A stretch of 64,000 bases of DNA from Verticillium longisporum (taxonomy: Eukaryota > Ascomycota > Sordariomycetes > Glomerellales > Plectosphaerellaceae), in NCBI GenBank assembly GCA_019188255.1, contig JAETXT010000007.1, positions 2,294,001-2,358,000 on the forward strand, given 5' to 3'. Positions 55,820 through 64,000 of this stretch are shown here, piece after piece. The notes beneath the pieces were generated by a model that worked only from the letters and a program-made list of their open reading frames with translations, did no database searches and was not told where the DNA came from. The position numbers and the translations under genes are program-made. Numbering within the stretch: the first letter of the stretch is position 1; the number at the start of each line of letters is the position of its first letter.

Positions 55820-57574
55820 ATGGGGACTTCACCGAACAATACCTCTGCTCGAGGTGACCCGAAGTCCCCCAAGAAATCGACGTCGCAAGGAACAACACCA
55901 GAACGTCAAGGTGGATCTGGTACGTGGTTGATCCCAATCCTTCACTCTCATCCCCATCGTCGACAAGTCCTATTGCCCCTTTTGTCATCGCACAATTGTC
56001 CTCTTGCTTACACATTGTTGTGTCTCCAGACTCTGCTTCCGACGCGAAACAGTCCGATTCGAGCTTGAAGAACGAATCCGACGGCGCGAAACCTCTTGGA
56101 CCTCCCCCTCGACCAGCTCCAACGGGCAACACGCCTGACTATTTCGGAGTACCTCGCATCAGCGGCAGGAACCTCAACCTGGGGCCCCATCCCCTTGGGC
56201 AGTCCTTCGGCAGCGGCAACGGCGCCGAAACGCCTGGAGGTACAAAACTGCCGTCTGTCGCCCACATCACTTCGCCCTCTGCTCTTCTGCCTGGGACCGG
56301 CACAACTCCCTTCAACTGGGGAGGCGGCTCGCTTCGAACAGGTCCTCTCAGCCCGGCCATGCTGTCGGGCCCAACCAATGATTACTTTAGTGACAGCCAT
56401 CATCTTCGTGGAGGATTCCCGACTCCTAACGAGTCCTCTCTGAGGACAGGCCTGACACCTGGTGGCAGTGGTTCAATGTTCCCTGCCCCGAGTCCGAACT
56501 CGCAACTGTTCGCACAACTTGCAGGCAGTGGTGCCACGCCTGGTACCCTCGACTTCCACCGCACTGCGCTGAGTGCCGCTGCGGCTGCCAAGAGAGAGGC
56601 ACAGAACCATCCTCAGCCATCGGTAACATCAAGGCCAGCAGAGATGGCCAACGGTGGCGCCGCTCCCAAGCCGGAGGTCAAGACTTCGGGTCCTTTCGAT
56701 CCCCATGACAATGATGCCGCCAATGGTCTCTTCATGCTTGCACAGGGTGCCGCGCAGGGTAGGAATGGTGCGCCAACTTCGAACTACCCCCCCGCATCGC
56801 AATCTTCAAACCTCACCAACGGCACTCCTGCGCCTGCCGTCCAGCCCCTAAACACGTCTCCTAACATGGGACATGCCAACGGTGCTCCCTCCAGGGGTGT
56901 GAGTGAGGGCGGCAGTGCTGCCTCGGAGGAAAGCGAACATGCTCGTCCTTCAACTCGCGGCGGCAAGGGGAAGAAGAATGGCGGCTCGGTGGCGACTAAC
57001 GGTCGACGCAAGGCCGAAGAGCCGCCTGCCAAGGCACCTGCTTCCAAGAAGCAAAAGACCAGCGCCGCCATGTCCATGCCCGAGGGCGACGACAGCCAGT
57101 CGGAAGATGATGAGGAAACTCACAAGCTTGATGAGAATGGTGCCAAGGTTAAGATGACCGATGAGGAGAAGCGCAAGAACTTTCTCGAGCGCAACAGGTA
57201 TGCCTCTCTCATCTCCACACGACTTGAAAACCGAGTACTGACACATTCACAGGGTTGCCGCACTCAAGTGTCGCCAACGCAAGAAGCAGTGGCTTGCTAA
57301 CCTCCAGACCAAGGTGGAGATGTTCAGCACTGAGAATGATGCCCTGTCAACTCAAATCACGCAGCTGCGCGAGGAGGTTGTCAACCTCAAGACCCTTCTG
57401 CTCGCCCACAAGGACTGCCCCGTGACCCAACAGCAGGGTCTTCACGGCGCGTTCATGCAGCAGGCCATTGAGCCCTACAACCACCAGATGAACCCCTACG
57501 GAATGGCAGGCCCCATGCAGACTAATCAGCAAGTGATGGCTGGAGGCCAGGGCGCTCCCCGTCGCTTTTCTTAG
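55820..57574 (+). CDS. atf1: bZIP transcription factor Atf1 (stress-activated)
   Basis: Target of the Sty1/Hog1 stress MAP kinase in fungi; binds CRE sites and controls stress resistance, conidia and often virulence or secondary metabolism. Exons are 55820-55919, 56030-57197 and 57253-57574, giving 529 residues. The N-terminal part is Ser/Pro/Gly-rich with short conserved blocks (TPDYFGVPRISGRNLN, PFNWGGGSLRTGPLSPAML, FPTPNESSLRTGLTPGG), the stress-responsive activation regions of this family. Several SP/TP sites fit MAP-kinase phosphorylation. The bZIP starts EKRKNFLERNRVAALKCRQR (the last intron splits R423), followed by a leucine zipper. The C-terminal tail is Gln/Met-rich (GPMQTNQQVMAGGQ). 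The start at 55820 opens MGTSPNNTSARGDPKSPKK. No frame break. Confidence 0.95.
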
Positions 57575-58235
57575 GACGTCTGGCCGACCGCTGAGCATGA
57601 AATGATGATGACGAACTGTTCTGGACATGGCAATGTCCACGATGATCTCATGGCTGCGGATGGTCCACTGCTCCAATGGACTCTGCCGCGAGGTTGAGTT
57701 GATCCCTTCTCACCTGTATTATCATTTTGGCGCATGACGGGTGTCCCACGAGAAGCACATGGATGGGGCACCTGCATGGCACGGTGGGGTGGGCGATGCC
57801 GGCCACGCGGGCTGAACCATAGGCACGGCAACACCGTGTCGATGGGGCAGGCATCGAGATCGAGTTTGTAGAGGGTGCAGCGGTGCTTGCGTTCTACCTC
57901 GTTCACTCTGTATGTATTTGGCTTTGCGCTGGGGGATCCCACATAAAAAATCGGAGTTTTGGCTTGGGCGGTTTGACAGGGGCGTCACGGGAAGGGCGAG
58001 GGTCGCTCCTGTTTGGAGGAGCGACAGAGCCTGGCTCGGGATGGGACTCGCGATAGCAACAAGTAACGACGGCTATGTAGATCCCGCGAATCATGAACAC
58101 AACCAACGTTATTTTCTTGCAGCACGTCAGACCGTGAAGACCAGAGCACAGTGATGTGAGAGCAGTGATGCAACATGGTTGCGGATGATGAGTGATGATC
58201 GGTTGCAACCGCAGGCGACGAGCAGCAAGCAATGT

Positions 58236-58280
58236 AAGGTACCTTACCTAGCAAGGCCTAGGTAGGTAGGTAGGTAGGTG
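58236..58280. repeat. TAGGTACC-type cluster
   Basis: AAGGTACCTTACCTAG followed by CCTAGGTAGGTAGGTAGGTAGG; the same motif family seen at 17661, 26559, 31463, 31811, 32244 and, in weaker form, elsewhere. Intergenic. Confidence 0.85.
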
Positions 58281-58635
58281 TGGTGGTCACGGGACAGCTG
58301 ACGAAGAGCGCAAGGCGGCGATCTCACGGCGGGAGTGGAGGTGGAGGCGTTCTTGCCGGATCAGGCTTAGCGTATGCACATGGACCGACTCTGCTCTCTT
58401 CACCCAATGTAAACAACATCGCAGCGGAGCTGCAACTCGCGCGCCTCCCATACCCAATGTACCGCATCGATAGCCACCAACTCTTCACAAACGCAGCCGT
58501 CACCCGTTCAATTGTTCGACCCTCCGACCTTCGATCTTCCGTGCATCGCCTAGCCAAGACGCTCGATCCTTTCCAGCGACGCGGTTCGCGCTAGCGTGGG
58601 CCAGACTCCGAGTCGCGACTGGCATTGGCCCTCGC

Positions 58636-58660
58636 ATCGACCTATCGACCTATCGACCTA
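58636..58660. repeat. Three copies of ATCGACCT
   Basis: A perfect eight-base unit repeated three times head to tail, about 85 bases upstream of the Dsn1 start codon. Confidence 0.9.
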
Positions 58661-58742
58661 ATCGCATCACCCACCCACCCCAACATCAACGATTGCCCGT
58701 CCTGCCAGCGTCCATGACCACAACCTCGGACCCGCGCCATCC

Positions 58743-60485
58743 ATGACGACCATCGTGCGATCACGTCAGCCGCTTCAAGTCATTAGCATGACCAACGAGC
58801 AGTCCGAACAAAGAAAAAGCAAACGCTTGGCGGGTAAGGACGACCCCTCCACCAGCGTCCAGAGCCGTCCGCTCCAGCTGCTAACGCGTCCCCAAGGTGC
58901 CGCCTCTGTCTGGGACGAGAAGGATGGCGACTTTCACTTCACGCGCAAGGCCAAGCGGGTCAAGACGGCGCAACCCGCAGACGAGCCCGAACCCGAACCC
59001 GCACCCGCACCAGCTCCGGCAAAGAAGTCGTCAAGGGGGCGATCCCAGCCCAAGGAACGCGCGCCTTCAACCCAGCAGTCCGAGATGCCAGCACCAGCAC
59101 CAGCACCAGAAACCAAGGCGACATCCAAGACGGCCGTGCCGGAGAGGAGGAGGACGTCGCGTCGCAATGCCAGCCTAGACCCCGCGCCTGCAGAGGAGGT
59201 GGCGATTGTGCAGCCGAAACGGGCGACGCGACGGAGCACGCGTCATTCGACCGACAGAATCGAGGAGGCCCCCCAGCGCCGAAACCAGCCGCCAAAACGA
59301 CGCCCAAGGTCGCGACGAAAGCCGCGCCCAAGAGGAAACACCGGCAGGTCGATGCGCCCGAGGACACGCCGGAGGAGGCGGCAGGGCGGCATACGCCACG
59401 GGCCGTGGACGACTCGGTCGAGTCGGCCAAGATCACGTTGCCGGTCAGCGACACGCCGGTGATCAACCGCAACAAGGAGATGCGCAAAAAGGGCGGGGGA
59501 CGCGTCGGAGCAGTCTGGGCATGAGGGGGCGGCGGGCGAGTTCCCTCATCGAGAGCGGGCACAATGCAATACCGCATCGCGAGGTCGCCACCTCGGAGTT
59601 CTACAAACACATCGAGGCTGAGGGGCTGAGCGAGCCGCGGCGGATGAAACAGCTTCTGACGTGGTGTGGCGAGCGGGCGTTGCTGCAGAAGCCACCACAT
59701 GGCTCGGCAAACGCGCACATTGTCAACGGAGGTAAGCTGATGCGCGATCATCCACAAGGTTTTTTTTTTCCGGAATTGGAGGTGCTAACGCGATATAGCA
59801 CGAGCGATACAAGAACTGCTACTGAAAGATTTTGCGAATAAGTCGGAATGCTCTGACTGGTTCGCGAGGGAAGACGCGCCACGAGCTCCCGTCGTTCTCC
59901 AGCCAAACCCGCGAAATCTAGAACATCAAGAAAAGATCGACCAATTGGAGCAAAAGGTCAAACGGTCAGTCTGCTCTTGACGTTTGTGTGTTCATCGTGC
60001 GCATTCGAAACTGACATTTTCATCGCAGACTAAAAGAGGAGAAAAAGAAATGGCTGTCGCTCAAGAAGACGCCGATACCAGACATTAGCCCTCTGTTCCC
60101 CGAACAGCCAGCAGATTCAGCACAGAAGCAGCCTGTCGTTCTCCCAGACCTGAAATCCCTCGAGGCCAACGAGGCGCTGATGCTCAGCTACCTTACCGAC
60201 CCGGCCACGTCGTTTGACGGACATCGAAAGGCCGTGCAGACACGGCTCCTCCGCGTACAGTCGGGCCTCGAATTCAAGATCGACCAGCTCGCCGACAGCG
60301 TCCACAAGCTGCTCCAACGAGTCGACACGGCAGGGCGCGAAGCGGACAAGGTCCTCGGGCTGAGCGCGAAACGCCTCAAGGAGCGTGAGCACCGGGAGAA
60401 GACCGCGTCAGGGACCAGGGAGATGCCCGCCATGGAGGTGCTCAGAAGCTTGGGGCGGTTGCTACCACCCGAGAACGAGGGGTAA
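58743..60485 (+). CDS. dsn1: Kinetochore MIND/Mis12 complex subunit Dsn1 (Mis13)
   Basis: Links the inner kinetochore to the Ndc80 complex. Exons: 58743-58833, 58897-59731, 59799-59964 and 60029-60485. The first intron (63 bases, GTAAGG ... CTAAC ... AAG) is in frame and easy to miss. After a basic, Pro/Ala-rich N-terminus comes the conserved block [20 protein letters not shown], carrying RRxS sites of the kind Aurora B phosphorylates in yeast Dsn1 to release autoinhibition. Then [20 protein letters not shown] and [10 protein letters not shown], and coiled coil to the end ([37 protein letters not shown]). Two frame breaks, each one base short: C run 59269-59274 and G run 59495-59499, the latter directly before the RRSS block. 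With both corrected there are exactly 517 codons. Confidence 0.85.
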
Positions 60486-61210
60486 ATGGTCGATCAGCAT
60501 CAGGCGCTTCTTCTCGGTTGCTTTTTTTCCTTCTTCTTGTCTCTACCCACGACGATATCATGAATGAAACGAGGAGGGAGGCTGGATAGGGCTTTTGCTT
60601 GTGATCACTTTTCCAAGGCGGAGGCGTCGGTTTTCTTTGTGTGAATTTTTTGCCCCTCCTCTTTTTTTTTTCTTTCTTCTTCATGCCGTGAGAGAAAATT
60701 CAAGATTCCCCCCCTTGTATTTCATGGTGGTCCTGGGTCCGGCGGCGCGGGCACAGTGGTCTGAGGTTGCGCCTTGGGCGCAACGGGATGGATGGGTAGT
60801 CGTTAGTAATCTACCTATCTTCTGGCTCGTTCCTATGGCAAGTCTGGGGCATATTGCAGTGCATGTTCTTGACGAATAAGACGGGATCTGGCCCTTGGGC
60901 ATCATGGCTGACGACTTGCTCGCGCGAGTCTGGCTTGTGTTTGGTTCCTGTCTCACTTGAGCTATACACGAACATTCGAGCAAACAGTCGTCATATTCAT
61001 CAATTTTTGAATTGGTCTCATGCAACCCAGTGCTAGTCCGTCCGTTAAATTCGTCTCCCAGACCGCGCGGCAGATCCAATCCCTCCATCTTTTCCCAGCT
61101 TGTCTCCACAAACTCCCCAAGGGGCCGAGACCAAAACGAGGACCCCAGCAAGTCGCCGCCGCCGCCACCTGAACTGGGGGAAAAAACATAGCCTCCCGCT
61201 CGTTCTGACC
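60486..61210. other. Convergent 3' region Dsn1/Erv25
   Basis: No gene. T-rich tracts at about 60524-60532 and 60661-60672; 3' untranslated sequence of both genes. Confidence 0.6.
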
Positions 61211-62009
61211 TTAGATCAGGTGCTTGGACCGGAAGTACGCGCGCAGGTACATGATCTGCCACGCCCACAGCGCGACGAGGACAAAGGTGGTGCCGACGCC
61301 GAACCACTTGACGCGCGTGTTGGTGCTCTCGTTTGTGTCGCGCAGCTTAAGCTCACGGGCCTTGAGGTAGTCCATCTCGCGGTTGACTTCGCTGATCAGC
61401 TCCTCGATGGCGGAGCTCGGCCTCGACGGGCTTGAGCTTCTCGGTGGCCTGGATGGCGGACCAGTCCTTGGCGTCGGCGCCAATGTCAATGTCGAGCTCG
61501 ACGTCGACGAAGGCGTTGGGGATGGAGCGGGCTAGCGACAAGGGGGGGGCACGGGTCAGCTATGGCTCGAGGCAGGTGATAAAAGGGGCGGGAGACGTAC
61601 AATCGGAGAAGACGTTCTCGAAGCAGACGTCAAAGGCGGCGTCGGCGTGCGAGGTGAAGACGGTACGCTGCTCGCCGGCCACGTCCTTGGGTCGGCCGTA
61701 GTCGTTGCCCACGGCGTCCTTGATCTACAGTGGCAACCTTGGTCAGTCCACCCATCCTCGTGCCAGCATGGGCATCGACGCCCGGGAGCCACGTACGCGC
61801 ATGTTGACAGTCATGCCGTCACCCTTGTATCCGCCCACGGTGGCCGTGACGACGACCAAGGTCTCCTTGGCCACAAAGTTGCGGATGCATCGCTCGCGGT
61901 TGCTGGCGCCAGGCGCGGTGGCATGCAGGTCGAACCTGAGGGCCTGGGCGCTGACGGCCAGGAGGAGAAGGCTGCAGACGTAATGCAGCAATGATCGTGG
62001 TAACGCCAT
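61211..62009 (-). CDS. erv25: p24 family ER-Golgi cargo receptor Erv25
   Basis: Type I membrane protein of COPII vesicles that sorts GPI proteins and other cargo. Exons: 61797-62009, 61601-61724 and 61211-61531. [20 protein letters not shown] is the signal peptide, and the GOLD domain follows ([20 protein letters not shown] ... [18 protein letters not shown]), then a coiled coil ([20 protein letters not shown]), a membrane span ([14 protein letters not shown]) and a short cytosolic tail, [10 protein letters not shown], of the Erv25/p24-delta type. The frame breaks at about 61409-61413, between VEAEL and IEEL: either one base too many or two missing, giving 218 or 219 residues. The direct frame instead ends early, without a membrane span. 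The leader holds a GT/CG run at about 62022-62042. Divergent from U1-C. Confidence 0.88.
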
Positions 62010-62432
62010 TGTCGCGGCCCGGTGTGTGTGTGTGTGCGCGTGTGGTGCAGGTACGAAAGCAGACGATCGCGATGGTTGTCGTGGTGGTGGATAGGCAATC
62101 TGGCAAGTCTCCCTGGTCGACTTTCGGGTGGGAGAGCTTAGCTTGGAGTGTCCACTGCATTTCGACTTTGGAAATCTGTCGCGTACGGCTGCCGGCCGTT
62201 GACCCCTGTCCAGGCACGCCGCAGCGCCCAATCACATGGCTTCGCCCCGCAGCCTCGAACGCTGTCCCTCACGTGAAATCCTTCAGCCTTGTCTTGACTT
62301 TTTGGGGCGCGACAACGACAAGCTCCATCGACCAACGTCTGTCTGGTGGTCCACTGTCGCATTGCCCATCGCGCAGCACAGCATTCGACTTCTCCCGAAA
62401 GCCAACCACGCGCTCCAAGCCAGCCAGTCAAG
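62010..62432. promoter_or_regulatory. Divergent promoter region Erv25/U1-C
   Basis: 423 bases between two start codons, with both promoters and both leaders. A TG/CG microsatellite starts just upstream of the Erv25 ATG (about 62022-62042). Confidence 0.55.
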
Positions 62433-63350
62433 ATGCCCAAGTGTAAGTCTTGAAATACCCCCATTCGTATGATCTATGCTGACCGTTTTGCAGTCTTTTG
62501 TATGTCCCTACGCATGCACTGCCCAGGCTTCCCTCTCCTCTTGATTCGCGACTGACCCTCAACACAGGTGACTATTGCGATGTCTACCTCACGCACGACT
62601 CCATGAGTGTGCGGAAGGCGCACAACAGCGGTCGAAACCATCTGCGAAACGTTGTCGACTACTACCAACGTACGACCCCCTTGCGCACCTGACACCCCCT
62701 CCCACCACGTAGCTAACGCGTTCGTTCCCTTGCCATAGAAATCGGCCACGAGAAGGCCCAATCCGTCATCGACTCCATCACCTCCTCCTACGCTGCCGAA
62801 GGCCAAGCCCACGCCAACCCCATGCTGCCGCAGAACCAGCCAGGGCAGGGCTGCCCCCCGCCGGCCTTCCCCTTGCCAGGAGGTACGTGAACCTGTCCCC
62901 CGTTCTTCGCCTCCCCAGGCGCCAGAGAGCAGCAAGACCCAGCTGACACCGACCGACACAGGCATCCCCCCTCCCGGCTTCCCCGGCGCGCCGCCTTTCC
63001 CGCAGGGCATGATCCCACGTAAGTCGCACCGCACCGTTCGCCGTTTCCCGAAACCAAGCCTGACCCAGTCCAACCCAGCTCCTGGCCCTCCCGGCGGCGG
63101 CCTGCCGCCTCCCCCCTTCCCGCCCCCGGTCGCCTACGGCGCACCCATGCCCCCGCCCGTCGGCCTGCCCTTCCCGCCCCCAGGCGGCCTGCCCTTCCCA
63201 CCACCCGGTGCTGCTGGCGCCGGCGGCCTGCCGCCCAACTTCCCGCCGTTCCCCGGCATGCCTGGCGCGCCTCCCGGCGGCTTCCCCGGAGGACCGCCAC
63301 CACCGCCTGGTGGCGGGTTCCCTGGCGCGCCGGGACAGGACAGGCGGTGA
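62433..63350 (+). CDS. U1 snRNP protein C (U1-C) with a 6-nucleotide exon
   Basis: U1-C stabilises pairing of U1 snRNA with the 5' splice site. Exons: 62433-62442 (ten bases), 62494-62499 (six bases), 62568-62669, 62739-62882, 62962-63018 and 63079-63350, giving 196 residues with exact phase at every junction. The microexon TCTTTT restores [20 protein letters not shown], the family N-terminus. The U1-C zinc finger is complete: C6, C9, H24, H30 (C-x2-C-x14-H-x5-H), followed by [19 protein letters not shown]. The C-terminal 115 residues are a Pro/Gly-rich tail (PPPGFPG-type and [16 protein letters not shown] repeats). The start ATG is the only one compatible with the family beginning. The first coding exon is only ten bases long, so automated gene models often start downstream instead. 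Confidence 0.95.
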
Positions 63351-64000
63351 GATGGGCGCGGGTTGCCTCTGTTTTCCAGAAGGTTTACATGAACGCGATG
63401 GGGAATACGGTGTTTTCTCCGTGATTACAGTCGGGCTGGCGTTTTTGGTGTTTGGCGTGGAATTCATTTACCAACGAGGCGGGAATAGCATGGCCCGTGC
63501 CAAGACAATACTCTTCTGCTGAGAACGCATATGGGGTCGTGTCTGCTTCCTCGGACAAAGACGTGCCTGACATGCGTCTTTGGCTTGTAGTTCACGACCA
63601 GCAGTGTTCGCACACTCTGTTCGCGAAATACAGTAAATAGAAAGCAGATGTCTGGCTGGCACATCGTGTCTGCGCAATTGAGCAAAAGTTCACATTCAAC
63701 CAGAGCTCGTGCTGAAACAGAGCGAATTGCGTGGTATCATGTCATGGCAGTGTCTAAGTGTACATGTGATGAGAGCCAGCTCCACGCATCGCATCGTAAG
63801 TCATCATGGTCATAGCCGCATGGCGCCCAGCACAAACCAGACACGGGTCGTCATGCCTAGAAACAAGAAGAAGAAAAACATGATCTCCTCCAGAAACAGA
63901 TCGGCTCAAATCTCAAATACGTCCAAAGCAATCCGTATACCCAGTCCTGTAGCAGCAAAATCCCGTGTCCCTGCACCAGTCATCAATCGTCAAGGCGAGG
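63351..64000. other. 3' flank of U1-C to the window end
   Basis: No gene seen; 3' untranslated sequence of U1-C and unassigned DNA. A gene may begin beyond the edge. Confidence 0.5.

Larger units (their letters stand above)
57575..58742. other. Intergenic, Atf1 to Dsn1
   Basis: No gene seen. It contains the TAGGTACC-type cluster at 58236-58280 and a short tandem ATCGACCT repeat at 58636-58660, both upstream of Dsn1. Confidence 0.55.

Noticed and set aside
2..62009. Introns as the explanation for the frame breaks
   Set aside because: Conserved text continues across each break with no missing or extra block, and no donor/acceptor pair fits; one-base changes explain all of them.
2..62009. The broken genes as true pseudogenes
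   Set aside because: IleRS, GCP3 and Dsn1 are essential in other fungi, everything outside the breaks is intact, and no stop codons other than those produced by the shifts are seen.

Overview
This window is about 64 kb of nuclear DNA from a filamentous ascomycete. The evidence is GC-rich coding sequence, short introns (about 50-110 bases) with GTAAGT/GTATGT-type donors and CTAAC/CTGAC-like branch points, no operons, and proteins that all have clear Pezizomycotina character. The closest group is probably Sordariomycetes, perhaps Hypocreales; that placement is inference from protein style and from the dispersed TAGGTACC-type motif, and I cannot name a species. I see no transposon, CRISPR array, tRNA, rRNA or secondary-metabolite cluster.

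Layout from left to right. A Wee1-type mitotic inhibitor kinase runs in from the left edge. Then come the gamma-tubulin complex protein GCP3/Spc98 (minus), the SAGA subunit Hfi1/Ada1 (plus), a 4-coumarate-CoA-ligase-like acyl-CoA synthetase (plus), the Prp19-complex protein SPF27/Cwf7 (plus), the PKA regulatory subunit (minus), a CCCH zinc-finger protein (minus), a 1735-residue Mit1/CHD-like chromatin remodeller (minus) and the mitochondrial rRNA methyltransferase Mrm1 (plus). A 4.7-kb gene-poor stretch full of GGTAGGTA-type repeats follows, with one small hypothetical gene at its right end. The next block is Cdt1 (plus), MBF1 (minus), a DUF1365 membrane protein (plus), a GFA-family zinc protein (plus), two predicted GPI-anchored cysteine-rich surface proteins (minus), cytosolic isoleucyl-tRNA synthetase (minus) and a GST-like protein (plus). 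A second gene-poor stretch of 4.4 kb precedes the stress bZIP factor Atf1 (plus), the kinetochore protein Dsn1/Mis13 (plus), the p24 cargo receptor Erv25 (minus) and the U1 snRNP protein U1-C (plus).

Most genes are conserved housekeeping genes; several concern the cell cycle and chromosomes (Wee1, GCP3, Cdt1, Dsn1, Mit1) or splicing (SPF27, U1-C), but nothing shows they form a functional cluster. Five pairs look divergent (GCP3/Hfi1, Mit1/Mrm1, MBF1/DUF1365, IleRS/GST-like, Erv25/U1-C).

Two results stand out. First, two genes need a 6-nucleotide internal exon to restore a conserved motif: isoleucyl-tRNA synthetase (PPFATGLPHYGH) and U1-C (MPKFFCDYC). Both microexons are in the same phase, and skipping either one would delete exactly two residues in frame. 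Second, fifteen reading-frame breaks occur inside nine otherwise conserved genes. Most lie in or beside short single-base runs, and in every complete gene a one-base correction at each break gives an exactly in-frame full-length protein. This points to homopolymer-length errors in the assembly rather than to pseudogenes. A separate in-frame TAG in a GPI-protein gene is not explained that way.
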